64,000 nt of DNA from Bacteroidota bacterium (GCA_025963715.1 JAOQAG010000050.1:62001-126000), one strand, 5' to 3'. Shown: positions 46,101 to 55,564, counted from the stretch's first letter. Notes: generated by a model from the letters alone, not told the origin. Translations and numbers: made by a program.

Positions 46101-48431
46101 ATGACACGAATTCTTATATTTTTCTCTTTATTTATTTATACATTATCCGGATTTGCACAAAATGTGCCCATCGGAGGCTGGGAAGAGCATTTATGCTATA
46201 AAAGCGGCCTGTCGGTGTCGGAAGGCAACGGAAAAGTATATTGCGCCACCACCAGCGGTATCTTTATCCTCAATAAAGCCGATAATTCCATGGAACGCCT
46301 GTCGAAGATCAGCGGCCTGTCGGATGTAGAAGCCACCGTTGTCAATTTTAATGCAAACAACAACAAGCTCCTCATCGCTTACAAAAATTCCAACATCGAT
46401 ATCCTCTCCAATAATTCCATCACCAATATTTCCGATATAAAACGCAAGCCCATCATCGGTAACAAGTCCATCAACAACATTTATTTTGTAAATAATTATG
46501 CTTACCTCGCCTGTGGTTTTGGGATTGTGGTAATTGACATGGACCGGCTGGAAGTAAAAGATACGTATTACATCGGGCCGCTGGGCAATGCCATTAACGT
46601 TACGGACATTACCTCCGACGGCACTTACTTTTACGCATCCACCAGTGGCGGGATCTATAAAGGACTAATGAGCAATCCTAACCTTGCCAATTATTTATCC
46701 TGGACAAAAATGGCCATGCCCGGCATTAATACCAACCGCATTTATAATACTATTACCTGCTTTTCCGGTAAATTATACACCAACTATTCTAAGTTTGTAA
46801 CCAACGGCACCATGTACCAGGATACCCTGTTTTCCTACGACATTGCATCGGATGCCTGGGCAAAATACAATGTGGGAATTGCAGCAACCACCTATAAAGT
46901 GGATACAAAATACAGTGAGCTGATCATCGTTCAGGAAGGCGGTGTTTCCACCACCGGCGGTTATTTTTCGAATTATTTTTCCGCTTTCTCTAGGCCTAAA
47001 TCTGCTGTGATCGACGGTTCTCACAATGTTTGGATCGCCGATACAGGCTTTGGTCTTGTTGCCTGGAAACCTTCTTCCGGTTTTGAATACAATTACCCGA
47101 ACGGCCCCAGCAGCCCCAATATTTCGGCCATGTGCCTTTCGGATAAAAGTCTGTGGATCGCTCCCGGCGGAAAATCAACCTATTTTGTAGACGGACTGTA
47201 CAATTATTCGAATAGTGAATGGAGGGATCCCAGTGGAAATTATCCTTTGGTACACATGGATACGATGTATGATTTTTTAGACATCAAAACAGATCCTAAA
47301 AATTCAAAAATTACGTATGCTTCTTCCTGGGATAAAGGCGTATTAGAATTATACAATGGCGTTCCTGCACAGGTTTTTAACGAAGGAAACACCGGCGGCG
47401 GGCTTATGGGTATTCATGTTTCCGGGTATAATCCTTTATGGGTTGACGGATTGGCGTTTGATTCCGGTGATAATCTTTGGGTTGCATGTTCTGGCCAAAC
47501 TACTGCACTGTCTGTAAAAACTACAAGCGGTGCCTGGCACAGCATCAATATGGGGGCGGTATTGGGATTTGATAGTGATGTTCAGCAGCTCGGTAAAATG
47601 ATCGTTGATAAAAACGATCAGAAATGGTTTATCATTGCCAACAATGGAAGCGGATTGGCCGTTTCCAAGGTTGGGCCAACATCACCTGTTGGAAATGCCA
47701 GCAACACAAAAAGATTAACATCCGCTCCGGGTAACGGCGCCTTGCCAAGCCTTGAAGTTTCGGCAATTGCAGAGGACAATGACGGTGAGATCTGGATCGG
47801 TACTGACCAGGGAATTGCTGTATTTTATTCTCCTGAAAATGTATTTACCGGCGCTAATTTTGATGCGCAGCAAATTTTGCTGACACAAGACGGCCATGTG
47901 CAGATACTGCTGCAAACAGAAACCGTAACGGCAATTGCCGTGGATGACGCTAACCGTAAATGGATCGGGACTTCCAAATCAGGCGTGTTTTTAATGTCGC
48001 CGGATGGTACCACGCAAATCTCGCATTACGATCAGGATAACAGCCCTTTACTGAGCAACAATGTAAAAAGCATTGTGATCGATCACGCTACCGGCGAAGT
48101 CTATTTCGGTACCGATAAAGGATTGATCTCCTACCGCGGTACTGCTACGGAAGGACTAGAAACATTCGGCGACGTATACTCCTTTCCAAATCCTGTAAAA
48201 CCGGGTTACGATGGGCCTATCGCGATAAAAGGACTGGTGACCAACACCACCGTTAAAATTACAGACATTAGCGGAAGCCTTGTGTTTGAAACAAAATCGG
48301 AGGGCGGGCAGGCGATCTGGTACGGTACAAATTTCAGCGGCCAGCGTGTGAGCTCCGGTGTATATATGGTGTTTTGTACCAATGAAGACGGTTCTCAGAA
48401 ATTAGCAACAAAAATTTTATTAGTGAATTAA
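46101..48431 (+). CDS. porZ: Type IX secretion system component PorZ
   Basis: 776 residues from ATG 46101, which gives a clean signal peptide (MTRILIFFSLFIYTLSGFAQ). An ATG at 46059 is possible but overlaps a promoter-like box. The N-terminal beta-propeller domain begins NVPIGGWEEHLCYKSGLSVS, a PorZ hallmark, and two-component-regulator-type propeller blades follow (GEIWIGTDQGIAVFYS, RKWIGTSKSGVFLMSP). The C terminus is a T9SS type A sorting domain (SFPNPVKPGYDGP, SSGVYMVFCTNEDG). In Porphyromonas PorZ is part of the surface attachment complex that joins cargo to A-LPS. recO follows after 20 bases. Confidence 0.88.
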   Translation: MTRILIFFSLFIYTLSGFAQNVPIGGWEEHLCYKSGLSVSEGNGKVYCATTSGIFILNKADNSMERLSKISGLSDVEATVVNFNANNNKLLIAYKNSNIDILSNNSITNISDIKRKPIIGNKSINNIYFVNNYAYLACGFGIVVIDMDRLEVKDTYYIGPLGNAINVTDITSDGTYFYASTSGGIYKGLMSNPNLANYLSWTKMAMPGINTNRIYNTITCFSGKLYTNYSKFVTNGTMYQDTLFSYDIASDAWAKYNVGIAATTYKVDTKYSELIIVQEGGVSTTGGYFSNYFSAFSRPKSAVIDGSHNVWIADTGFGLVAWKPSSGFEYNYPNGPSSPNISAMCLSDKSLWIAPGGKSTYFVDGLYNYSNSEWRDPSGNYPLVHMDTMYDFLDIKTDPKNSKITYASSWDKGVLELYNGVPAQVFNEGNTGGGLMGIHVSGYNPLWVDGLAFDSGDNLWVACSGQTTALSVKTTSGAWHSINMGAVLGFDSDVQQLGKMIVDKNDQKWFIIANNGSGLAVSKVGPTSPVGNASNTKRLTSAPGNGALPSLEVSAIAEDNDGEIWIGTDQGIAVFYSPENVFTGANFDAQQILLTQDGHVQILLQTETVTAIAVDDANRKWIGTSKSGVFLMSPDGTTQISHYDQDNSPLLSNNVKSIVIDHATGEVYFGTDKGLISYRGTATEGLETFGDVYSFPNPVKPGYDGPIAIKGLVTNTTVKITDISGSLVFETKSEGGQAIWYGTNFSGQRVSSGVYMVFCTNEDGSQKLATKILLVN

Positions 48432-48451
48432 CTCAACCGCGCGGCTAAAAA

Positions 48452-49177
48452 ATGCTTCATAAAACAAGCGGTATTGTTCTTCACACCACCAAATATTCTG
48501 AAAGCAGCCTGATCGTAAAGTTGTACACGCAGGATTTTGGCATGCAATCGTACATGATCAATGGTGTACGCAATAAAAAATCAAAAAATAAAGCGTCCCT
48601 GTTTCAGCCGCTGGCATTGGTTGATCTGATCATTACCGGCAATGAAAAAAGTGGCCTGCAACGTATCTCCGATATTACGCTGCATTTGCCTTACGAGGAG
48701 ATTCCCTACAACATTGTAAAAAGCTCCATCGCCCTTTTTTTGAACGAGATCCTGTTAAAGTCGCTCCGGGAGCAGCATCCCGATGAAGATCTTTTTTTAT
48801 TCCTCAAAAATTCGCTGCGTATTCTCGACCTGCATCACGATAACTGCGCAAACTTTCACATCAGCTTTATGCTGCAGCTGAGCCGTTACCTGGGTTTTTA
48901 TCCGCAGGGAAAACATACGGACAATACATCGGTGATGGACCTGCAGGAAGGAAAATTTGTGAACTACCTGCCGCATCATCCGCATTATCTCAATTCGAAA
49001 CAAAGTACTTTCCTATCGCAATTTTTGAATATAGGTTACGAATCTTTTTTCAAAGTGAAAATCGATAAAAGCGAGAGGAAACAATTACTTCACGCGCTTA
49101 TCCTGTTCTATCAGCTGCATGTATCATCGTTTGGCGTTATTAAATCGCTGGAAGTACTGGAAGAAGTAGCCGGATAA
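48452..49177 (+). CDS. recO: DNA repair protein RecO
   Basis: 241 residues. RecO anneals complementary DNA and loads RecA with RecR in gap repair. The N-terminal OB-fold starts MLHKTSGIVLHTTKYSESSL and contains VKLYTQDFGMQSYMINGVR. The helical C-terminal domain has the conserved LQLSRYLGFYPQ stretch. The zinc-binding cysteines present in some RecO proteins are absent. It lies 20 bases after porZ. Confidence 0.93.
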   Translation: MLHKTSGIVLHTTKYSESSLIVKLYTQDFGMQSYMINGVRNKKSKNKASLFQPLALVDLIITGNEKSGLQRISDITLHLPYEEIPYNIVKSSIALFLNEILLKSLREQHPDEDLFLFLKNSLRILDLHHDNCANFHISFMLQLSRYLGFYPQGKHTDNTSVMDLQEGKFVNYLPHHPHYLNSKQSTFLSQFLNIGYESFFKVKIDKSERKQLLHALILFYQLHVSSFGVIKSLEVLEEVAG

Positions 49178-49182
49178 TAAAC

Positions 49183-49213
49183 TTTGATATTTCCCGGAAA
49201 AGTCCTAAATTTA
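49183..49213 (+). promoter_or_regulatory. Promoter of the cupredoxin gene
   Basis: TTTG (49183-49186), exactly 19 bases, then TAAATTTA (49206-49213), one mismatch from TAnnTTTG. It starts just after the recO stop and about 30 bases before the ATG at 49245. Confidence 0.6.
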
Positions 49214-49244
49214 TTCCCATAAACCCATAAAAAAACGTACATAT

Positions 49245-49844
49245 ATGAAAAAACTTTACTCTATTCTTTTTGCATCAGCGTTCTCACTTTTTACCATCAG
49301 TGCCAATGCAACCACCATTCCGGTTGCAATTTCTAATTTTAATTTCTCTCCAAGCTCCTTTACTGCGAACATTGGTGATGTGATTCAATTTACATTGGTA
49401 TCAGGAACGCATACTGCTACAAGCACTTCTGTACCAAGCGGTGCAGCAACGTTTGCTTCTCCGACAATGAGCACTGTCGGACAATCCTTTTCGTACACTG
49501 TTACAACTGCGGGTTCGTATGCTTTTCATTGTGCGATTCATCCAACTACCATGTCAGGAACATTTACTGTGGCAGTAGCTTCAGGAATTGCAGAGCCGAA
49601 TGTAGACCTTTCTACAAAAGTGTATCCTAGTCCGTTTAAAGACAAAGTAAGCATCAAATCCAATGGAATTGAGCTGATCGAGTTCTTTAACATTGTAGGT
49701 GAAAAAGTAAAATCAATTCCGGTTCCTACAGTGGAATCAAAAATTGATGTTGATTTTGACGACATGCCTGCAGGTGTTTATTTTTTCCGCACTTACAAAG
49801 ATGGAGTGGTGGTTGAAACACGTAAAATTGTGAAAGCAAAATAA
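49245..49844 (+). CDS. Secreted cupredoxin-like protein with T9SS type A sorting domain
   Basis: 199 residues. A signal peptide (MKKLYSILFASAFSLFTISA) is followed by a plastocyanin-like domain (about 23-115) with a full type 1 copper ligand set: His in SGTHTATS, then Cys, His and Met in YAFHCAIHPTTMSG. The remaining about 75 residues form a T9SS type A sorting domain (VYPSPFKDKVSI, PAGVYFFRTYKDG). It is thus predicted to be a copper protein exported through the outer membrane, perhaps surface-attached. An electron-transfer or copper-binding role is inferred. It has its own promoter and terminator. Confidence 0.87.
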   Translation: MKKLYSILFASAFSLFTISANATTIPVAISNFNFSPSSFTANIGDVIQFTLVSGTHTATSTSVPSGAATFASPTMSTVGQSFSYTVTTAGSYAFHCAIHPTTMSGTFTVAVASGIAEPNVDLSTKVYPSPFKDKVSIKSNGIELIEFFNIVGEKVKSIPVPTVESKIDVDFDDMPAGVYFFRTYKDGVVVETRKIVKAK

Positions 49845-49863
49845 TCTGTTAAAAATTCAGGAG

Positions 49864-49897
49864 ACGCCTCAATACAGCTTGTATTGAGGCGTTTTAT
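49864..49897 (+). terminator. Terminator of the cupredoxin gene
   Basis: ACGCCTCAATAC (49864-49875) pairs perfectly with GTATTGAGGCGT (49881-49892) over a 5-base loop, followed by a T-rich run. Confidence 0.9.
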
Positions 49898-49916
49898 TTT
49901 TATATTTGATGGAAGG

Positions 49917-49990
49917 CAGTTTGAAAATATGGCAATTTGAAAATTTGAAAATGTTGACGAGAAATCAATTTAAAAATTTGAAAGTGTGTT
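49917..49990. repeat. ATTTGAAAA-type simple repeat
   Basis: Several imperfect copies of AATTTGAAAATTTGAAAATG in the gap between the cupredoxin terminator and the M42 peptidase gene. Low-complexity intergenic repeat; no gene seen. Confidence 0.5.
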
Positions 49991-50067
49991 AACAAGTAAA
50001 CAACACATAAATAAAACAAACACACAGCACACTAATGAACCTTGAACTAATAAACCAATAAACATTT

Positions 50068-51081
50068 ATGGCATCCTACAAAACATTGCAACAACTGGTG
50101 GAAATCGATTCGCCTACCGGTTATACCGAAAAAGCGTGTCGCTATATTTTCGACCTGTTAAAAAGTTACGGCTACAAGCCCGAATACACCAACAAAGGCG
50201 CAGTAAAATGCGCACTGGGTAAAAATCCAACGCTTGCCATTGCAGCACACGTGGATACGCTGGGCGCCATTGTTTCCGGAATAAAAAGCAATGGAACGCT
50301 TACATTCTCCACCCTGGGCGGATTACAGCTGGCCAGTGCCGAAGGCGAGTACGTGAAGATCATCACCATGAAAGGGAAAGAATATACCGGAACGTTGCTG
50401 CTGAACAATCCATCGGCGCATGCCAACAACCGCCGCGAGGAAGAAAAAAGAAATTACGACACCATGCACATCCGCATTGATGAAGAGGTGTATGAAAAAA
50501 ACGATGTGGTAAAATCAGGGATCAACATCGGTGATATGATCTGCTTTGAGCCGCGTTACCGCGAGTATGCAAACGGGTTTATAAAATCCCGCTTCATGGA
50601 TAACAAAGCCGGATGTTATGCGTTGTTTGAAATAGCACGCCGCTTAAAAGCAAAAAAACAGGAAGTACCTGTCGAATTGTTTTTCTCGAATTACGAAGAA
50701 GTGGGGCATGGCGGAACCGTTGGTTATGCTGCCACCATTAACGAATTGCTGGTGATCGATATGGGCGTGTTGGGCGATGCCTGCGAAGGAAATGAAGTGA
50801 GCTGCTCGATCTGTGTAAAAGATTCGTCCGGCCCGTACGATTATAATTTCAGAAAAAAACTGGTGGAGCTCGCCGATAAAAATAAGATCCCGTACAAGCT
50901 GGATGTTTATCCGTATTACGGTTCCGACGGTTCGGCAGCATTGCGTGCAGGAAAAGATTTTCGTGTAGCGCTGATCGGCCCGGGTGTGGCAGCTTCGCAC
51001 GGTGTGGAGCGTACGCATAAAAAAGGTGTGGAAGCCACCATCGATCTGTGTCTTGCATACATTAAAAGCAGCTTTAAATAA
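50068..51081 (+). CDS. M42-family metallopeptidase (glutamyl aminopeptidase-like)
   Basis: 337 residues, cytoplasmic (no signal). M42 peptidases are dinuclear-metal tetrahedral aminopeptidases that trim peptides. Metal and catalytic motifs in order: AAHVDTLG, SRFMDNKAGCYALFE, EEVGHGG, LLVIDMG and the final His in GVERTHKKG. The ATG at 50068 is preceded by an AT-rich region without a Shine-Dalgarno sequence. The gene abuts the next one directly (TAA followed at once by ATG). Confidence 0.93.
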   Translation: MASYKTLQQLVEIDSPTGYTEKACRYIFDLLKSYGYKPEYTNKGAVKCALGKNPTLAIAAHVDTLGAIVSGIKSNGTLTFSTLGGLQLASAEGEYVKIITMKGKEYTGTLLLNNPSAHANNRREEEKRNYDTMHIRIDEEVYEKNDVVKSGINIGDMICFEPRYREYANGFIKSRFMDNKAGCYALFEIARRLKAKKQEVPVELFFSNYEEVGHGGTVGYAATINELLVIDMGVLGDACEGNEVSCSICVKDSSGPYDYNFRKKLVELADKNKIPYKLDVYPYYGSDGSAALRAGKDFRVALIGPGVAASHGVERTHKKGVEATIDLCLAYIKSSFK

Positions 51082-52299
51082 ATGAATAAAAAATTTCTGC
51101 TCCTTTTTTTATTTTTTGTGAATGGGCTGTTTGCACAAACAAACAACACAGAGTTGCTGCGCCGGGGAATTATTTTCGGGCAGCAGAAACAATACAAGGA
51201 AGCGCTTGCTGCCTTTAGCGAATACATTACGCAATACCCGAAAGATGCCAGCGGCTATTATAACCGCGGCGCCATTTATTCCGCTACCGGCGACCTTACC
51301 AATGCCATTACCGATTACACAAAAGCCATTGAGCGCGATCCCAAACTGGTGGTTGCATACCTGAACAGGGGCGCGGCTTATGGCGAAACGGACATGTACA
51401 AAGAAGCGCTTGCCGATTACAGCAAAGCCATTGAGCTGGCGCCGAAAATGGCGGAAGTGTATAACAACCGCGGCTATTTGTACAGCTTGCTGGATAAGCC
51501 CCAGGAAGCTATTACTGATTACAGTAAAGCCATTGAGCTGAACCCCAAATATGTAAAAGCCTACGTCAATAAAGCCATTATTGTGAGTGAAACCGGTGAT
51601 AAGAATGGCGCGATCACTATCCTTAGCCATTTAATAGAACTGGTGCCGGATGCGCCGGAAGCATACATGAACAGGGCAGCGTTGTATGAGCAGCTCAACG
51701 ATTCGCACAAAGCGCTGGCCGATTACAATGAAGGGATCAGGCTGACGCAAACCGATTTAAAAGCCTACCTGGCAAGGAGCAAGATCCTTGACGATACAGG
51801 CGATGACCTGGGTGCCGTACGGGATGCAAAAGCCGCCATTGCGCTGGATTCTACCAATGCCGATGGATATTACCTGAAGGCGCGTGCGGAATACGACCTG
51901 AATGATTTTACGGCCGTGGTGGGGGACTGCTCCAAAGCGATTGCGCTAAAACCTGATTATACCGAGGCATACACGCTGCGTGGAAATATTTACGATTCGC
52001 AGAAACGTTACATTGATGCGCTGAAAGATTATAACAAAGCCATCGAATTAAAACCCGATGATGTGGAGCCGTATATGCAGCGCGCTATTGCGAAAGCCTT
52101 ACAGAAAGATTATATTGGCTCCTTATCGGATCTCACGCGCGTGCTGGAAATAAACCCGAATTATATCAAAGCATTGCTGATGCGCGGCGATCTGTATGCG
52201 ATGCAGGGACAAAAAAAGTTTGCCTGCAATGATTACAGCAGGGCGGAGGCGTTGGGCGACGGATCGGCGATCAGCAAACGGATGTTTAATTGCAATTGA
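51082..52299 (+). CDS. Secreted TPR-repeat protein
   Basis: 405 residues. Signal peptide (MNKKFLLLFLFFVNGLFAQ), then about eleven consecutive 34-residue tetratricopeptide repeats filling the rest (typical unit AYLNRGAAYGETDMYKEALA; many with the AIELxPK/D joint). Predicted periplasmic or outer-membrane-associated scaffold. It follows the M42 peptidase gene with no gap, so cotranscription is likely, but a functional link is not evident because the two products are in different compartments. Confidence 0.9.
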   Translation: MNKKFLLLFLFFVNGLFAQTNNTELLRRGIIFGQQKQYKEALAAFSEYITQYPKDASGYYNRGAIYSATGDLTNAITDYTKAIERDPKLVVAYLNRGAAYGETDMYKEALADYSKAIELAPKMAEVYNNRGYLYSLLDKPQEAITDYSKAIELNPKYVKAYVNKAIIVSETGDKNGAITILSHLIELVPDAPEAYMNRAALYEQLNDSHKALADYNEGIRLTQTDLKAYLARSKILDDTGDDLGAVRDAKAAIALDSTNADGYYLKARAEYDLNDFTAVVGDCSKAIALKPDYTEAYTLRGNIYDSQKRYIDALKDYNKAIELKPDDVEPYMQRAIAKALQKDYIGSLSDLTRVLEINPNYIKALLMRGDLYAMQGQKKFACNDYSRAEALGDGSAISKRMFNCN

Positions 52300-52347
52300 A
52301 TGAATATCTGAAGTTAAGTTGCTATGAAAACAGAAATATCCTCCTAA

Positions 52348-52431
52348 CCGTCATCCCGGACTTGATCCGGGATCTGCCAGAAAGAACCTGCTAACATTAA
52401 GCAGATCCCGTGTCGGGGCACGGGATGACAG
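52348..52431. repeat. REP-like double hairpin, copy 1
   Basis: GTCATCCCGGACTTGATCCG continues to GGATCTGC; then GCAGATCCCGTGTCGGGGCA and CGGGATGACAG mirror it. Each half is itself a palindrome. Flanks (GAAAACAGAAATA before; CAGTATTATTTGTGAA after) recur around the copy at 63953-63981. It lies in the 239-base gap after the TPR gene, where no gene is seen. Confidence 0.8.
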
Positions 52432-52538
52432 TATTATTTGTGAATTATAGTAAAACCAAAATTTTTCGCAGACAACAAAAAATTAATAAAAAATAGTGAT
52501 AGATTGATATAAACTTTCCAATAGCTGATTTTTAAATC

Positions 52539-54230
52539 ATGAAAACAAAATTCATTTTCTTTTTTATATTCCTCACAGCAAGCGCTTTTGCGCAGCTTGA
52601 TTTTGGCGCCGGAAAAAAATTTACAAAAGCAGATACGCTTCGCGGAAGCTTATCGCCGATGCGGACATGTTATACCGTGAAGGAATATGATTTGAATGTG
52701 CATGTGGACATTGATCATAAATACATTTCGGGCAGCAACACCATCCTGTTTACGGTAGCGCAAAATTTTAAAAAACTGCAGATCGATCTGTTTGCCAACA
52801 TGAACATCGATAAGATCGAGTACGAGGGACAGGAATTAACATATACCCGCGAGTACAATGCTGTTTTTGTGGAGTTTCCGGATACATTAAAACAGGGATC
52901 TGCGCATAGCTTTATCGTTTATTATTCCGGAAACCCTCAACCGGCAAAACATGCACCCTGGGATGGCGGTTTTTCCTGGGATACAGATAACGGAAATCCG
53001 TTTGTGGGTGTTTCCTGCCAGGGAACCGGTGCCAGCTTGTGGTGGCCTTGCAAAGATCATCAAAGTGCCGAGCCTGCTGCCATGTCCATCAGCATTACCG
53101 TTCCACCGGGACTGGACGAAGTTTCCAACGGAAGGCTGATCAAAAAAACAGTGCAGCCCGATGGCTGGGTCACATTTGAATGGCGCGTTACATACCCGAT
53201 CAATAATTACGATGTAACGCTGAACATTACCAAATACAAACATTTTAGCGATACGTATTATAATCCTGCTTATCCTAAGGATACGCTTACGCTGGATTAT
53301 TATGTATTGCCGGAAAATTATGAAAAAGCGCAAAAACAGTTCGCGCAGGTAAAACCCATGATGGATTGTTTTTATAAATTATTTGGCGAATATCCTTTTG
53401 TGCGTGATGGTTACAAGCTGGTGGAAGCGCCCTACCTGGGAATGGAACATCAAAGCTGTGTGGAATATGGAAATAAATACCGAGACGGATATTTGGGAAT
53501 GTCGCGCACGGATCACAAATTTGATTTTATCATTATTCACGAATCCGTACACGAATGGTGGGGAAATAGTATTACTACAAACGATGTGGCGGACATGTGG
53601 ATCCATGAAGGTTTTGCAACGTATGCCGAAGCATTGTACATTGAATATTTGTACGGACACGATGCATACATGGAATACATGAGCACCGAAAAAAAGACCC
53701 TGAATAATGATAAACCCATTACCGGAATTTATGGTGTGAACAAGGAAGGCTCTTCGGATATGTATTCGAAAGGCGCGTTGCTGCTGCATACGATCAGGAG
53801 CATTATGGATGACGATGCTAAATTTTTTGCGATCCTGAAAGGCATCCAGGAAAAATTCAAATACAAAACGGTAAATTCCATTGATATTGAAAAGTACATC
53901 AACGAACAATCCGGAATTGATTTTTCACAGATATTTGACCAATACCTGCATTATGCAGCCATTCCGAAGCTGCATATCATCTACAGCCAGGTTGGAGCCG
54001 ATTTGAAAATCGCGTATAAATACGATGTGCCGGAAACCGGTAATTTTGCAATGCCTGTAAAAATAACAGTGGAAAAAGGGAAATATGATTTTATTATCCC
54101 GACTACAAAAACACAATTAATGACGCTGAAAAATATGAGCATTGAAGATCTGAAAGTAGCAACAGATCTGTTTTACATAAGCACGGAGATCTCTGTGTTA
54201 GATGAGGACAAGCTGTTTAAAAGAAAATAA
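52539..54230 (+). CDS. Secreted M1-family metallopeptidase
   Basis: 563 residues with a signal peptide (MKTKFIFFFIFLTASAFAQ). The N-terminal beta-sandwich of M1 enzymes (about 40-235) precedes the catalytic domain with the zinc site H334-E-S-V-H338 (IIHESVHEWWGN) and the third ligand E357 (WIHEGFATYAEAL). The exopeptidase loop, GxMEN in aminopeptidase N, reads GMEHQ (301-305), with Glu kept and Asn replaced. It lacks the long C-terminal helical domain of aminopeptidase N. It probably trims peptides in the periplasm or outside. The DUF4421 gene follows after 23 bases. Confidence 0.92.
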   Translation: MKTKFIFFFIFLTASAFAQLDFGAGKKFTKADTLRGSLSPMRTCYTVKEYDLNVHVDIDHKYISGSNTILFTVAQNFKKLQIDLFANMNIDKIEYEGQELTYTREYNAVFVEFPDTLKQGSAHSFIVYYSGNPQPAKHAPWDGGFSWDTDNGNPFVGVSCQGTGASLWWPCKDHQSAEPAAMSISITVPPGLDEVSNGRLIKKTVQPDGWVTFEWRVTYPINNYDVTLNITKYKHFSDTYYNPAYPKDTLTLDYYVLPENYEKAQKQFAQVKPMMDCFYKLFGEYPFVRDGYKLVEAPYLGMEHQSCVEYGNKYRDGYLGMSRTDHKFDFIIIHESVHEWWGNSITTNDVADMWIHEGFATYAEALYIEYLYGHDAYMEYMSTEKKTLNNDKPITGIYGVNKEGSSDMYSKGALLLHTIRSIMDDDAKFFAILKGIQEKFKYKTVNSIDIEKYINEQSGIDFSQIFDQYLHYAAIPKLHIIYSQVGADLKIAYKYDVPETGNFAMPVKITVEKGKYDFIIPTTKTQLMTLKNMSIEDLKVATDLFYISTEISVLDEDKLFKRK

Positions 54231-54253
54231 ATACTAAAAAATAAAAAGGCGTT

Positions 54254-55300
54254 ATGCGCAAATTAAATTTGCTCTTCTTCTTTACTTTTTTTTCACTGGC
54301 AACGATTGCCGGAAATTATCACCGTGGAAAAGATTCGACCAATATTTATCAGAAAGTGGATACCAATTACATTGAGAATTTCCGCGATCTGCTGAGCGTA
54401 AAATTATTTGCAGTGGTGCGTACCAATAATTTTACCGTGCAGGATAAAACCACCGGTGTCGGCGTTAACTATACCATCAATACAAAACTGAACATGGGTA
54501 TTAGCTTTACGTTTAAAGGAGTTGGAGTAGATCTGGAATACAGTCCGCCCGGCATAAATAACGATGATGATAAATACGGTAAAACAAAACAATTTGCACT
54601 GGCTACTTCTGCCAACGGAAGGCGCTTTATGTATGATGCATATTATCGCACTACGCAGGGATTCCACACCACCGGGCAATACACCATGCGAACAGCTACC
54701 GACACAGTTTACGCGTATTACAAGCGCCCTGATATTACCAATTACAGCGCCGGGGTTACGCTTACGTATGTGGTAAACAATAAGCGGTATTCAAGCGGTG
54801 CGCCTTACAGCTTATCGCAAAAACAAAAAAAAGGATCGGGTTCACTGCTGATCGGCACTTACGCATTTTTATACGGCATTACGGCAGACAGCAGCATTTA
54901 TCCTGATTCGCTTTCTAAATCATTCCGCCACGAGCTGCAGTTTAGCGGCGCTTCGTCCACTACGTTTGGCCTATCCTGCGGATACACATACACCTTTATA
55001 TTTTTCAGGAACTGGTATGCCAACATTACCACTTTGCCTGGAATCTCGGTGCAGAATTTTTACAGTGTGAATGCGTATGATCATAGTTCTTACAGTAATG
55101 TGTCCTATGCGGTTTCATTGCAATCACGGCTTTCCATCGGTTACAACCGGAAGAATTATTTTATTGGTGTTTCCTGGATCAATAGTAATTTTTTTATTGA
55201 TGACAATCAATTTTCATCGATCCAATACAAATACGGAGTGTTCAAATTTTATTACGGGCACAGGTTTGATGTGCGAAAATTACTGAAGAAGCGGTTGTAG
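54254..55300 (+). CDS. DUF4421-type outer-membrane-like protein
   Basis: 348 residues. Signal peptide (MRKLNLLFFFTFFSLATIAG), then alternating aromatic/polar beta-strands across the whole length (TLTYVVNNKRYSSGAPYSLS, FGLSCGYTYTFIFFRNWY, SWINSNFFIDDNQFSSIQYK), as in an outer-membrane barrel. The pattern of a YIENFRDLLSVKLF start and a KFYYGHRFDVRK end fits the Bacteroidota DUF4421 family, whose function is unknown. It is likely cotranscribed with the M1 peptidase gene. Confidence 0.75.
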   Translation: MRKLNLLFFFTFFSLATIAGNYHRGKDSTNIYQKVDTNYIENFRDLLSVKLFAVVRTNNFTVQDKTTGVGVNYTINTKLNMGISFTFKGVGVDLEYSPPGINNDDDKYGKTKQFALATSANGRRFMYDAYYRTTQGFHTTGQYTMRTATDTVYAYYKRPDITNYSAGVTLTYVVNNKRYSSGAPYSLSQKQKKGSGSLLIGTYAFLYGITADSSIYPDSLSKSFRHELQFSGASSTTFGLSCGYTYTFIFFRNWYANITTLPGISVQNFYSVNAYDHSSYSNVSYAVSLQSRLSIGYNRKNYFIGVSWINSNFFIDDNQFSSIQYKYGVFKFYYGHRFDVRKLLKKRL

Positions 55301-55310
55301 GATCTGAAAA

Positions 55311-55350
55311 GTTCAAAGTTCAAAGTTGGAAAGTTTAAAGTTTGCTGTAC
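55311..55350 (+). repeat. AAAGTT-type dispersed intergenic repeat, copy 3
   Basis: GTTCAAAGTTCAAAGTTGGA, then AAGTTTAAAGTTTGCTGTAC. It starts 11 bases after the DUF4421 gene stop, in the same orientation as the copies at 30451 and 58124. Confidence 0.65.
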
Positions 55351-55413
55351 GGATAACGCCCGCCTGAACGATTCGGGCAGGAACAGGAACGAATCTTACG
55401 AATCTTGTGGATG

Positions 55414-55480
55414 CTGTGTGTGGCTCTTGCGGAGCGATTTTTTACCACTAAGGCAAAAGGAAAAGAAGAAAAAAGAGAAG
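55414..55480 (+). repeat. pbpC-flanking element, left copy
   Basis: CTGTGTGTGGCTCTTGCGGA, GCGATTTTTTACCACTAAGG, then an AAGGAAAAGAAG tail. It is an imperfect inverted copy of 58409-58473. The two enclose pbpC. Confidence 0.7.
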
Positions 55481-55564
55481 TAAACAAGAAGGCGCAAAAA
55501 AAGCAGACAAAAAAACAGACAATAAACAAAGAAAGAATAAAACACCATGGTATTTTGAACAAAC

